Counted from the first letter of the stretch, positions 21,749 to 34,355 are shown. The stretch: DNA of 64,000 nt from Sclerodactyla briareus (GCA_026419785.1 JAODTK010001377.1:62001-126000); one strand, 5' to 3'. Made by a program: numbers and translations. Notes: generated from the letters alone by a model not told the origin.

Positions 21749-22377
21749 TTAACCAGTAATTCGTTGCGGACCTGTCAGTTCTTGGACTGTCGAGTAACAA
21801 CTGGACTCAAACCCCAGCTGCCCGGAAACTGCAAACCACACTATCTGGTCCCCTGCGTCTCTCACATCTGGAAAGTCTCTGAATCTCTCTTTCTTGAGAC
21901 CGTTCCCTACAATTTTGGATAAAATACCTTGGGACACTCCCGCTCTCCGTTCAATGTTGTTGTCGGCAGCGGAGAAGTTAACAAAGTGCAACATCGTTCA
22001 GGGGAGGGGGGGGGGGGGGTTGGACGGACGTAGACCAAGTGTTTCCCGGGCACGTACTCATGCATACCATCGACATAGGTCTTCTCTGCTCGAAATGCTG
22101 CCAGTGTCCCAGCTATTTTGTCCAAGATTGTAGCAACTGATGGGGTGAGACTAACTGTTTCAGCTGAAGGAGTGGGGGTTTCACATACCACATCCGTTAT
22201 TATTATGTGGTAGTTAGTAATGTTTTCACTCATGATTATAGCTAACACATCCAGTCTGAAGGACATTCTAATGGCAGCTAGAAGTGGTAACTGGATGTCT
22301 GTGGAGACCATGGAGCTATTATAGTAACGAGAGAGACAATGGCAGCCAAATGTACGTAACTGTTTGGGAAGGAACAA
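21749..22377 (-). other. unresolved overlapping ORFs
   Basis: Two minus-strand frames overlap. One (22,377-21,907, 156 codons) contains VSLTPSVATILDKIAGTLAAF and a proline run created by a G tract at about 22,005-22,019. The other (21,994-21,749) contains IERRAGVSQGILSKIVGNGL, which resembles a helix-turn-helix in wording. They could be one protein broken at the homopolymer. No family match could be made, so this is a guess. Confidence 0.2.
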
Positions 22378-22925
22378 ATGTCTCTGTGCGAGCTACACCG
22401 AACGACGAGCGGTCGCATTTGCAATTGGGTACATCGTATCAGCAACATACACATTTCGTTCCTCTCAATCATGGGCGGTGTGACAGTGGTATACCGTGCC
22501 TTCACCGTCCACTCACTTTCACTCTAACAGGAGAAGAGCAATCGAACCACATCATTGAACCTTCGGACGTCGAGCAATGCAGGCCAGTACGGTTCTGCTC
22601 TGCTCATTTTCACCTCATACCTGAACTATCGCCTACGTGCATGTTCCCAGTGTGCCTAATTCGCGTGTGCATGGGACTTGCAACTTGATTGTCGTGCAAC
22701 ACTAAAGCGCAGCCGGTTGAATCCGAGAGTAATTGTGTTCGTCTTTGTCGAACTACACTAAAATATTACTAGCACTAGACGTGAGTATACCCAGCCCAAA
22801 TTACAAGAGAGGCCATTCATAGAGTCTAGAAATTTCCTATGGCCTTACAGAATACTGGTGAACAGTATTGCGACCTGTATTATAGGTTTGCCATTTCCTG
22901 CCCATTTCATTCATAATTTTTGTCA

Positions 22926-23256
22926 GCCTGTATTAGAGGCTTGTCCATTATCATGTACTTGAGAGCCTGTATTAGAGGCTTGTCCATTATCATGTACTTG
23001 GGAGCCGGTATTAGAGGCTGCCGTTATCCATACATGACAGCCTGTATTAGAAGTTGGTCCATTACCATGTACAGTTGGGAGCCTGTACAAGTTAGAGGCT
23101 TGTCCATTATCATGTACTCGGGAGCCTGTATTAGAGGCTTGCCTGTTATCGATATATGACAGCCTGTATTGGAGGTTGGTCCATTATCATGTACTTGAGA
23201 GCCTGTATTAGAGGCTTGCCGTTATCCATACATGACAGCCTGTATTAGAGGTCTGC
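22926..23256 (+). repeat. 39-bp minisatellite
   Basis: About 8.5 units begin with GCCTGTATTAGAGGCTTG. The first two units are exactly 39 bp apart (22,926 and 22,965), and later ones vary by a few bases. Two sub-types alternate: one continues TCCATTATCATGTACTTG, the other CCGTTATCCATACATGACA. Because 39 is a multiple of three the plus strand stays open for 79 codons with a repeated ACIRGLSIIMYL peptide. There is no evidence that this is translated. Confidence 0.95.
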
Positions 23257-23269
23257 CATACAGCTCATC

Positions 23270-24950
23270 TCCAACTTAGCTTGAACAAGGTAAGCAAAAA
23301 AAGTTGAGTGACTCCAGTTATTGCACTGGTTAACTGTACCGTATATTATGCCGCCTGTTTTAATTGGGTTCGCCTATAAAGCTCATGTTTTGTAAGCAGG
23401 GTGATCTGCATTAGAGGCACACTGTGCTGGGATTAACGGCCAATGTGACTGATCCGCTCACCTTTTACCAATGCGTCGTTCATTTGACCACTGTAGCTCA
23501 TTCTCAGTGTGCAATATTTACGCAATAAGCTAGATAGCGGAAAACATTTAATTTTCAGCATAGTTATCTAAAGGAATTATGCTTCTTTGGCTGTGATAAA
23601 CTAGAAAAGTAAGGCTGCTGGACTCACGCAGTAACTAGAATTTGGAACCAGGGTCTGGTTACTATGGCGACTGACCCATAAAATATTGGAGATTTTTGAT
23701 CGGATATATAGAATCCAACGAAGGCATAGTGTTCAATTCCTATGCCTTTTACCTTGTGGATTTCCTTGTCTAGTGACACCTAATGCAGATAACCTTTCCG
23801 AGTTATCATACCTGTGAATTCGTATAATTATATCATTCAATTCAAGAGAATTCACTAAAGAATTAACGAAAAAAGGGGTTTCATCAATGTGAAATGAACC
23901 AAAATATTGGGGTAAGTTATACGGAGCTCTGAATGAATTAAAAATCCTTATATGCAATGCTGCAAGCGGTGGACTCGTTCCGCGATCCGTTGCTAAATCA
24001 TGTAGCCTGCATTGCGACTGAAAAAGCATTGAGAAAATTGCTTGTTCGCCATGTCATCGGTTCCTCACTGATTCAATTAACCAAAAACTAGGATCCAATT
24101 CCTAAGTTGAGGCAAATTTCAAATTGCAATTACTAGTTGTGGACTCTTTACCCACATTATTTGTTTTTGCCTATTGAAGGCATCGGAAGTGTTTGAAGGT
24201 TGACAATAAGCACCTTAAACACAATGTCAACATCGCATTGTCACGAGATAAGAACACGTCATCTTGCGTAACAATATGTCAGTGCGTGTAAGTGGTTGAT
24301 CCGATTGATGAGTCAATTTACAATTTTACGCCTATGCTGCATGTTTTTGTCGATTGGGGCCTTTAGCGGTGATGTATATTATGCGACCCATTAATGGCCG
24401 TGCTGGTATACATTTCAGATAACCTCTCAGTGTCATATTGGGTTTTGTGGTCATGTAGTGTATCAATGGTTTGGAAATTGGGGAACAAAAAACCTGGCCC
24501 ATATTATAGGTCTACTGCGTTTTTCCATCACTGACATTGTGAATTACCCAAATACTGCCAATTTAAATGCAGATATACCGGTAACTATAAATATCGGGAA
24601 CCAATGACAAGTTCCACCGCACAACAGAGGAGCATGCCCTTCGTTCCGCTAATTGTCCTATTTCCTGAAGTTATCCTATCAATGGTTATTTTGTTGCTCC
24701 GACAGCTGGAGCTCTACAAACAATAGGGTTCAACAGGGTTTTCAAGAGGATTACGTACCTTTGTACCGCATTACCGCTTTACGGCATTGGTCATTAACCC
24801 AATTCCTACAGGCTGATTGTGGAAAACCAAGCCAGTATATACATAAGCTGGATATATCAGCCATATCTCAAAATATGAGCAGAATTGTCAATAGGAACCT
24901 ATATATTCAATGAAAGGTAATAAAACAAGGATTCCAAAAATATAAACAAA
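23270..24950. other. no gene recognised
   Basis: AT-rich DNA. Frames at 24,029-23,733 (minus, 98 codons) and 24,653-24,913 (plus, 86 codons) have no recognisable motif. An AAATGGCGG word at 24,948 is like a YY1 site but stands alone. Confidence 0.4.
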
Positions 24951-24956
24951 ATGGCG

Positions 24957-25022
24957 GTCTGCATGCATATATATGCACCGTAAGCATGCATATGCATGAA
25001 ATATGCATGTATATGCCTATGC
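24957..25022. repeat. ATGCAT-rich palindromic tract
   Basis: Repeated overlapping palindromes of the ATGCAT, GCATGC and TATATGCA kind across about 65 bp. The tract can fold on itself in several registers. Confidence 0.7.
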
Positions 25023-25211
25023 TTGCTTCAGATGTCTGGAATCATTTTTTACATTCTGCTGATTTGGTAGTAATAGCAGAGCTTTCTCTTCAATTTGAGC
25101 CATCCTGGGTGTAAATCAGTACACGTTCTCCCCTGTAGTGGCCTTTTTCCCAAAGGCCTCATGTCGAATGTACAACATTTAGGCTATGTATACATACTGC
25201 GTGTACACTAA

Positions 25212-25401
25212 GCTAGGCTAGGCTAGGCGTCCTACACTGCTCTTCATCGCTGACTTCAGTTTCTTCGTCGTCGGAATATGGATCGCCAGCGACGTCGTCT
25301 AGATCCTCTACCTCATCATCGTAGGATTCGAAAATGAGGTTCACGCTTCTTCGGCAGAAAAACGACTTGTCGAGTGGATTCGGAAGTAGATGTTACGCCA
25401 T
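25212..25401 (-). pseudogene. piggyBac-like transposase N-terminal remnant
   Basis: The minus strand from about 25,385 reads LDKSFFCRRSVNLIFESYDDE and then a long acidic stretch, with VEDLDDVAGDPYSDDEETEVSDEE before a TAG at about 25,213. piggyBac transposases typically open with a basic patch, an EEAL/VxLIFE helix and an acidic, disordered region, which this resembles. The expected DDE-type catalytic part is absent on either side. A generic acidic nuclear protein is the alternative. Confidence 0.35.
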
Positions 25402-25419
25402 TTTGAGTGACGTAGGCAA

Positions 25420-28330
25420 TGTGTCCATCCTTTCCGATCGATATCCGAGAAGCTCATGAACCAATGCAAAATTGTGACTGTGATGGCGCTATACCAGATC
25501 GCTATACATCTTTGAAAAGAGAATTACGGGAGCTTCAAAGGGCCGTAAAAACGATGTCTCTGGCATTTTCGTGGGTAGAGCTAGATTTCTTTGAAAAAGT
25601 ACACTTTTTTTGGATGAAATTTGGTGGAAAAAACGATTTTTTTTCGTGATTTTCATGAAATATCTCAATACCACTTTTTTTTTCTTTTTTTTGAGGAGCA
25701 GGATTTTTTCTCCGACAAGGGGTCAAATGAGGTCAAATGACGTCATTTTCAAACAATAACAAAGCACTTCAACCAAAGTTTTGAAAGAGTTCTTCCACAT
25801 ATACCCCGACTTATTTTATGCTCAAAGAAAGATTAGCCTGTCTTCTGTCAAATAAAAAATATTTCAGGCCTGTAGGGTATTGGTTTACTGAGATACGGAA
25901 TTTCAAAGTTCAAATGTCCAAGGTGATCTTGAAAGGCAGGCTGGTAGGAATTGGGTTAATACCCCTGGGGCTGTACTTCCGAGAGCAATGGAATATACAG
26001 TACAATCATGCAGTCAAATGTGACAATATGTATAGATTATCCTTCTAATGTCTGATTGTTTAGACAACCCCTAGGAACGTTTCTGGTCCAGTGCCTCCAA
26101 GATGCTAATTAGTATGTAACGGCGCAGACGGAGTACTGTTCCTACGAGTCGGCAGTTGATTCAGCCGTATTAATTGGCCATGGCCCAATTTTATTTTGAG
26201 TTCTATTTTAGTATTATTTTCCGTACAATTACTTATCCAGGGCAATTGATCTAAGAGGCTATCACTTTTCCTTTGACCGATGAGGCTGGAGACAATTGCA
26301 GCCAGTGAATGCTTCAAGCATCAAAATTGACAATATCTAACAAATAAAGACTTTTAAATTCACCACAGCTACTACCAATGGGAATCACTGGTTTTTGGTT
26401 TTTGTTTTTTTTTTTGGTTTTCACCCATTTACACATGCCCGTGTTTTTCGGGAGCTTCTAGCCTATATTATTCAGACGGAGTTAGTCCGGTCATAAGTGG
26501 TCCCCAGCTGGAGACCAAATACCTGTTTGTTTAAGGACCCTGACAGGAACCTTCTATGCAGATTCCTTGGAATTCATTACATACTGAAGTGTGTTACGAC
26601 GGCCTTCAGAATGAACTTGTCATTTGTTATACTATGTCACCGCCAACCGACTATCACATAGTAAAGTAAATATATTTTTGCCCAGGCTCGCGCTCCTTGC
26701 CAACGGCATTCAGTTGGTTGGTAAATATTCCTGCTGATAGCCGCCTAAACTGCTACTGCGATCTTTCGAGTCCGAATATAACGGGAAGTTTCCGGGTGTT
26801 CTACACCCATGTAAAGAAACTATTGCCAGTATCAGTACACAGTACGCATGTTTTTTGGGTGCGCATATTATATTCAAAACTATCCGCTGCCGGGTCAGGT
26901 ACGCCTTACCGAGAGTGAACTCGCTTTTAGGAACTGCAATGTTTCTGTAACGCAGTTGGATTAGTCTGAAATGTTTCTCCAAGATGATATATCAACGGAA
27001 TTAACGACCGTTTTTAGGGTGGAGGAATAATCTTTTTGTTGGACTGGCCGCCTGCTTGGCTGTGTGGCGTTGATTGCCGACCAATGAGCGCGACATACAA
27101 ACTTGGCAAAACCCCTTGACTTTACAAGGTTTCTAGGCCTCTGTACAGACCATACTGATGCCATCCAATACTAATATATAGATGATCATCTGCCACAATT
27201 AAGCGACAAGGAAAGCTGTCTCTGCAGGTTTCCAACCGACTGAATCATTTTAAGTTCGTTAATATTGATCTGACCATTTTCTCACATTGTCAATCTTTTC
27301 TATCAAATGAGCTAAACTCCCCATGGCTGACAATACGTTGTCCAGTTGTCAGTACAGATATCCATGGAATTCATTTGTGCAATGTCGTTCTTGTACGCAA
27401 TTTTATCGATTGCGTTGTTTAACCCACAATTCTTCCTAAGTGAGTCTTCACATACACGGGGACGATCTGTTGCGATAATTACTTCAGTAATTTGGGTGAT
27501 TCGTATAACATGAAAAGTAAAACATGGGCCGCGGGGCAGTTGTCCGTGTCTGCCTGTACACTTTTCTCTGTATGCCATGGTATGATCTGTATATCAGAAT
27601 ATGAACTGTAAACGCCAGCTATTTTCCGATGATGTCAACTTGCCCTTTGGGGTAGTGAATATGGCGTCACGGTATAATCTTATTTAAACGAACAGTTGAA
27701 ATTTTGTATTAGTAATACCGAAAAATAACGGGTAATTTTTGCTACCCCATTTTTCTAATTTATGATGTCAATAAACAGAACTAGATCCTCCAAAAGGAAG
27801 TTGTCTGCTTTCACAATTCAATCCGCTAAACAATTTATCGACTGTTTTGCTGCTATGAAAGATTCCTTAAACGGACACAAGTGATCCTTGCTGTAATTCT
27901 TGTAGTTCATACTTAAACAAAAGATGCAATAGGAAGCTTGCATTCCAAGTGGCGCAGTAGGGCCATATACATTTGTCATCTCTATTGCTAATTGCTCTAT
28001 GGCTATTGGAATATAACTAGCAACAGTATAGCATTAGCTCATTTTGTTGCAAACAAATAGAAAATAAGAACTGAACTGACAACAGTAAATATGTCTTTTT
28101 GCCATGCATATCGTTTGGCTAGACGTTTGTAATTCTCATTACATGTCCTGCATTCGGAATAGTCTTATCTGTCACCGCTATTTTTATGAACAAACGACAA
28201 TATATAAAGTTAATCAGGAAGTAGCTGTCTGCTTCTGGTACTTCCAGTGTCCTTTTACCGCGGTCACTCCAAGCATCTTTGAATCCTCCGGTTAGGTGAA
28301 GTTACGTGTGACGTCACGAGTAAAAACTAA
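25420..28330. other. no gene assigned
   Basis: T-rich and A-rich blocks at 25,560-25,690 and a T run at 26,407-26,420. Minus-strand frames at 26,982-26,710, 27,164-26,961 and 27,578-27,312 (67-90 codons) lie in a row and are cysteine/arginine-rich, but they share no family signature and are not joined by clear splice sites. Nothing is called. Confidence 0.35.
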
Positions 28331-28332
28331 TC

Positions 28333-28572
28333 CCTAAATTTAAACGAACGTAGTGAAGTTTGGTATAGATTATACGTTACGTCACCACTAAGGAGGGCTA
28401 ACAGGCCCTCCCTTATCTTTTGTATTTGAGTCCTCCTCCCTTCAGAAAATTGCTGTTCGTGACGTTTTGTTGGCTTTAAATATGAGGTGGTTCGATGCTC
28501 TTCTGTTATCCTCCGTTTGTGAAGTAACGGTAATCATCTATACCAAACTTCACTACGTTCGTTTAATTTAGG
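28333..28572. mobile_element. foldback element or MITE, ~240 bp
   Basis: Terminal inverted repeats start CCTAAATT(T)AAACGAACG and continue TAGTGAAGTTTGGTATAGAT. The left arm is 28,333-28,380 and the right arm 28,525-28,572, about 45 bp each with two or three small gaps. The interior is non-coding. No unambiguous target-site duplication was found; AAT lies near both ends but is too short to be persuasive. Confidence 0.75.
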
Positions 28573-28579
28573 AATATTG

Positions 28580-30990
28580 TCCGGTGTCCGGGATTGGCAT
28601 CTTTATTTCCACAGTACTCTAGCTAGTAGGCCGTTGTCTCGCTCAATCATATCCGTGGAATTATCCAATCAACTAATCAATTCGTTGGTCAGATGTTCTA
28701 ATGAATTCATTCGATTTTGACCGAATAATTTAAAGAACATACTTAATTACTTCCAGAATGCGTTTCTTGCCTCTTTTCTGAATTATGACTCGGATTTGAA
28801 CGGATTAAGGAATTCTTAGAAACAAGTTGTCCTATCGTGATGTGAAAAATAAACCGCGGACCCTCGATTGGAGTGATGGCGAACCGTAACTGCGAACAGA
28901 AGCTAGCGAATGTAGCAGCAAACTGGAAACAGTCCATTGTGTAACGGAAGCCGATAACGGCCTATGGGACAAGCAATCTTAACTATCTTAGTATAATTAT
29001 TCTGACTCACCGAGGCCTACCTGTAACAAGATCAACGTATAATCCGAAACACTATCATTCCTTGTATTTCAAGATGATATCCCTGTGGACACCCGATTAC
29101 GCAAGGGGTACTACAATGGATTTGGTAATCTCATACGAGCGTTTTTTCGTGCACACTACCGGGCTAATCGGTGTTATATACTCTCATCCTCAGGTGACAA
29201 TTAAATGCTATTAAAATATCGATAGCTATCGATGCCTTCGAGACGAGCCCCTGCTACCCACGTGATATTGGCGTCCTGCGCTATGCTACAAGGTGAAGAT
29301 TTGAGAGACTATACCCCCAATACCCCACCCCACCCCCCCCCCCCCCCTCCTCATCTAAAAATGAGTTCGGAACACTACCACTCTGTCACCTTTAGCATAT
29401 GCGTATTTCGGTTGTTCTGATCGCGATCGAATTTTTGAAAAGGCCTTCCCTTTCTTTGAATATAGAAAGTAGGGTATATGATAGTCACCACCCAGTGCTT
29501 CGATCGGCGATCTAGCATACCAAACTAATCGCGATCGACTTGGCTCAGCCCCGCTCGGGTCGCAGTCGACTAGTCGAGTACTCCGAGTAAAAATATAAGG
29601 TCCCCCAACTTATTGACCCCTCGGTTCTGATATACAGTATTCTTTGTCATATGCGTCGATCTAAAGTGTGGGGGGTGGGGGGGGGGGGGGCAGGACTAGG
29701 CGGACGCCACCATTGGTTGATGCGTAGCGGACGTCCCGAGGAATTTAAGCTTGTTATACCTCCATATTGCCGGAAACGGCATAGCCGGGCTTAGAGGCTG
29801 TCATGGATCAACTATTTGCACGAAAGGTTGGTTTCCCGGTTTCCGATCAGCGGGCTGCGTAAAAAAAAGTTGTTTTAGTTAATGTACTTGACAACGGATG
29901 GCAAATATTCCAATATGCCTCAACCATTCACTTGATTTATTATGATAATTGATCTGATAGTATTGGTAAAGGATCTCTTAAAGTTTTCTCATGATTGTTT
30001 TTTTATTAATAACTTCAGGGCAGCTAACACTCGAAAAATACCGAAAAGTTGAATTTTCCCAAAAATGGTGAGCTAAACTGTACAGAATTAGCCGCGCAGC
30101 TGCACGCTTGAGTAAGACACGCACCGCATTTACGTTCGAAAGAATCAGATGGCTTAAAGGTACAAGAAGTATTCAATTTCTGGTAGGCGTCAGGATAAGC
30201 CTCATTTTCGCAAGGAGAACTGCTCGATCGCAATATTTTAATTGGGTAGGTTTTCGAGTCAATGATAGCATTTTCAGTGTGGTTGATTAGTGTGTTTCCC
30301 TGTATGCCTCCGGACAGGGACAGGGGATAAATTGGGGGGACGGACCGGACACCGACTATCCACTTTACAGCGCAAACCGTACGTGAACATATATATCTTG
30401 TGGAGGAGGGGCCCCCGGTTACTTGAAGGTTTTATGGATGATATCTGACTAACAACGCAGATACCGATAACGTGACTCATTTGACCCCCTAAACAGAGTT
30501 CACAGGTCAATCTGGATCACCTAGCCAACACCCTGAAATGCTATCTTTACTGAATACCCGTCATGATTTATGATTTCCTGTCCGAATACGAAGTTTCAAC
30601 ATATTTCTCAATCGAACAAAGTTCTCGATATCCGGCCCAGTCCTCACGCCTACCAGAAACTCATTTCACTGATATGTTCCAGCTAATGATCGTGAATTCA
30701 CTCCGAACCAATATTGACTAATTGAAATAAGTATTGTATCTTTATTTCCGATTTTAGGCCACGTCGAATTCTTCGAACTGATCGTGGTGTCTTGCTGTTA
30801 TTCGGCCTACTCCGCTTGTAGCCGCGTGCCTAATTCCTGCGCAGTTTAGGCTCACCCTAATAAAATTCACCTTTCGTATTTTATCCGAGTTGTTAGGTGG
30901 CCCTGAATATTTGATGCAACATTAAGGAAATTCTAGGAGATCTTTCCAATATATTAGATCCACATATTTTTTTTTTTTTTGTTCATTCGA
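28580..30990. other. no gene recognised
   Basis: No coding signature. C-rich tract at 29,321-29,347 and G tract at 29,670-29,690. Frames of 60-78 codons at 30,024-30,510 on both strands have no motif. T run at 30,968-30,980. Confidence 0.4.
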
Positions 30991-30993
30991 TCA

Positions 30994-31135
30994 CATTGAC
31001 TCAAAATATGAAGCAATTGCAAGTCATTTCAGCCAAGTCACTTGTTTACAACCTCAAAGGACGCAAGTCATTCAATCTTGGGCAATCAAGTCACCCAGAA
31101 TTGTTCCAGCGAGTCACAAATCACGAGCGTGACCT
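30994..31135 (+). repeat. dispersed repeat E, copy 1
   Basis: TGACTCAAAATATGAAGCAATT here matches TGACTCAAAATATGATGCAATT at 51,764, both followed by AGTC-rich sequence (AAGTCACTTG, GAGTCAC and similar). The plus strand is open for 104 codons, but the text is a repeat of AGTC words. Confidence 0.55.
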
Positions 31136-31918
31136 TTTCTCCATCTCTGTTTTGGGATATGACATCGATTCTATTTCTAGGACGGGAGCTTCGAGTGGGC
31201 ATCAGCTACATTGCATACGGCATGCACTATTTTCCCACTTTGTGGTTGTGTTGCAGGGGAGGGGGCTTCAACGAGGAGGTTCAGCCATGCATCATCCCTC
31301 TTCGGGATAAGCCAAGATGGGGGTATTATTGAAGTTTATATCGGAGGCAATCAAACATTGTTTTGTCTAATCGCCTGCATAACTGAGCGAAAGGGCCCAA
31401 CAAAAAAAATTTTCCGCCGGTTTGGGATGCCAGGTCCTAGCTTCCGGGCATGCACTCAGTCAGTCACTCGCGAAGTTCCGTGCTTCTCGTGAAAATTAAA
31501 TAGTACTGTTTTATATTAGACCGGTGCCCTCCCCATAACACTACATGCCTCGTGAGGGCGTAACCAGTTGTGGGCGGGCCAGTAGCCAGGCGGGGAAGAG
31601 GCTGTGCTGCCCGTGGAAAGAGCCAAATTCCCCCCCCCCCCCCACAAGCAAGTTATTAATAGCTGTGTGTAGTTGTGCAGTTGTTCCCACTCCATGTGTC
31701 CGTGCCCCGACGAAAAAGACATTTTTTGGTTCGGTGTCCGTTCCCCCTACAGCTTCTGGCTACGGCCAGTAAATCTAGACGCTATGTGCTACTGGGCGGC
31801 AGCTGCCTAAGACTCCAATATGCCCGGGAAAATGGAGTGCATTGTGCAACGGACCCCCATTAACATGTCGAGGTCTGTAAGGCCTCTTTCTAATTTTCTA
31901 TAGGCCGAAAATATTAAG
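31136..31918. other. no gene recognised
   Basis: Contains a C12 tract at about 31,630-31,643. Plus-strand frames of 75-96 codons overlap each other in different phases without motifs, so none is called. Confidence 0.4.
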
Positions 31919-32205
31919 CACTGTCCACAGACCCCGTCGTGTGAAATACTGCATGAACATATCCCCGTCCGTCGCCCTCCTCCGCAACGCCGCCGCCCCT
32001 ACTGGGGAATTAGGTGGGTCTCAGAATTGATACCCCCAGGTTGAACTTCCCCCCCATTCCTTGAAATACCATTGCTGGGAGTTTTATGGCTGGCAATGTG
32101 GCATCGTTGCTTGCAGCGATACAACTAAAATTACCCAGTTTTGCGTGCGAGGGTATGGCCCGCTAAGTGTTCTGGGAAGTAGGAGTGCGCTGTCGCACCG
32201 ATTAC
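31919..32205 (+). repeat. dispersed repeat D, copy 2
   Basis: The partner of 7,090-7,345 (see there). Similarity starts around CTGTCCACAGACCCC and is clearest from TCAGAATTGATACC to the GCGAGGGTATGGCCCGCTAAG word. The two copies are in the same orientation. Confidence 0.6.
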
Positions 32206-32680
32206 ACGAGCCTGCATTTTTTGCAGAGAAGAGCGGTACCGTCAATCTTTTTTTCTCAAGATATCAGGCTTGTGTTGCGTGGCGCGCTTTCAGGCGGTAC
32301 GAAGTCGTATATGCTATCCCTGTAGAGACCAAAAACCTTACCGTCCGCAAGAATACGTTTTCTCTATATCTGATATAGCGTCGGCAAAACATCCCTGGGC
32401 GCATAACCGTCAACATTGAGATTCAGCGAGCTGGGTTGAATTTGTTGGTTCGCGATCCTGGATTGATCGAGGCTCCTCATTCACGTTTAAAAACTCGTTT
32501 AGATTTTTGCAGGTAAACAACCGTGGTATGGTACACAATCCAATCACGTATGGTAGCCCCATTTTTTTTTTTGTTTTTTTTTTTTGGATAGTTAACTTGT
32601 TATACGTGGCTGTATGAACTCCTGAGTTTTCCCCTCTTTACCACGTTCGTTCAGGTAACGTTCTTTTCAAGAGAAGTTTT
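32206..32680. other. no gene recognised
   Basis: T-rich tracts at 32,562-32,586 interrupted by one G, and no coding motif. It may hold the tail of the LINE described next. Confidence 0.4.
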
Positions 32681-34355
32681 CCGACAAGATATGGTTCAAC
32701 CATTTTTTTTTTTAAAACATTGTGACACGGTTTGCCCTTATTCCTATTTCAAGCGGCTCTCGTCAAGTGTTCTTTAAAGATTTCAGTTACAATTCCTGTT
32801 CTCTACATATTCTGACGTTACAAAATCTAGCCAGCTTGCGATGTATCAATTCCGAGCATCCACAACCGTTTGATGGTAGGAATTCCATGACGCTATACGG
32901 AATATTGGTTTTTTCAATATTTTCCACAAAATGGTGCATGTCCGCCTGGCAGGTTTTCCTCGATCATTTTGAAATTTAAGGTACAGCATTCTCCATTAGC
33001 CATTTTTCGGGCCAATTTCCAGAGTGTTGAAGATATTTTTGCAAGGCATAAATTTTCATTCTTTGAGTTTAGTTATGGCTTTGTACAAAAAGGGACAATC
33101 ATCGGCAAAAAGGTGTTTTTGTACACTATAAGCATGGACAGGTCATGTAAAAGAAAGTAAGGGAACCGAACACAGCACCCTCTGGAACACCAGATAGACT
33201 CACTTCTTTGATGTGGCCATCACAAGCAATTGCAGGAGTACGACTACTCAGGAGCTCAATCCATCGGATATAGAGTGGCCGGTGATTCCAAGAAAAGGTC
33301 AGTTTAGAGATGAGGGGCTGTGATGAGTCTTTACCAAATGCCTTGGAGAAGTTCAGAAAAGCAACATATCAGGACATTATCTGCTCCCAAGAGGAGGGGG
33401 CTTCTTTGATGAAACTGTTGAAATTGCTCCATAATCTTGGTTGCATGGATTGCTTTTGTTTAGGCTGGGGGTGGGGTCTTAAGTTTTTTCTTTTTAATTC
33501 CCTCGAAGTTTCCCAATCCTCGGGTACCCTGGATACCTTAGCCGCAATGTGGGACGCTGTTTCCCGCTTACCCTTAACCGAAGAACGGCCCTCCTACTAC
33601 TAGAGTAGCAGTGGGAACAAACGTCCATACATTCTAAATGTCGTCACTATATGCTCCACTCTCCTTAACACCGGCATCCACTTCGTGATGCAGGCAGAAG
33701 CTTAAGCTTAAGTTTAAGCTTACGTTAAGTATATTGCTAGCGTTTTCCTCCCCGATCCTAGTCCGTTCAACCGCACACTGATGCAACATATGTTAATCTG
33801 GAGAAGTTTTGGGGCTAGCTCCATTTTTTGGAAAACAGACCACGATTCCTCAGTAATTTTAGGGATATTCAAAATCACCAAAGATTAAAACGTCATAAGC
33901 GTACACTCCATTTCTTAGTCTAGATAAACACTCTGCCAAGCTGACTATTTCGATGTCGTCGTGATGTCACCATTCCTATGATTGGACACCAGCAATCAAG
34001 GGCTTGTGACCTTTCATTTTGGATTTCAGTTCAGATAGTTTCACAGTCAGTTTTGCGATTGTAATCTGGGTGGAACGGATCCCTAAAAAAGCTTGAAAAA
34101 ACTCAACCACTGGCTGTTTCACGTGAGTCAGTTACCGTTTCTTCTCTATGGACGATAAACTAGGAGGAAGATTTTATTACTGTTTATCGCCAGGATTCTA
34201 CTCACACAAATATCCGGCTTGTAGGTCCACAGTAAGTGCGCTATGTCAGCGCTTCTGTCGTACCTTTGGCCTTTACTGTTCTCTGGGTTTATGTTGCTCG
34301 TGATCCATGGCAAAGGTCTCGGTTTTTGGTGGACATCTGCCGCATAAGGATACAT
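32680..34355 (-). mobile_element. LINE remnant with endonuclease and RT segments
   Basis: Minus-strand text begins with an apurinic-endonuclease-like part at about 34,260-33,830 (FLLVYRP, VVEFFQAF, then LRNGVYAYDVLIFGDFEYP). The reverse transcriptase follows at about 33,390-33,110, with FLNFSKAFGKDSSQPLISKL, then LYIRWIELLSSRTP, IACDGHIKEVSLSGVPEGAVFGSL and a damaged FADDC-like core near 33,100. A KWLM-type segment continues to about 32,700. These match Jockey/CR1-clade LINEs (YRPP, GDFNYP, DFSKAFDKV, SGVPQGSVLGP, FADD). There are frame changes throughout and the stretch between the endonuclease and RT is shorter than normal, so this is a dead, internally deleted copy. Confidence 0.7.

Noticed and set aside
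22284..22688. THAP-type zinc finger (RFCSAHF text on the plus strand)
   Set aside because: Only the C-x2-H end is present. The upstream cysteine pair, proline and tryptophan expected in the THAP domain are missing.
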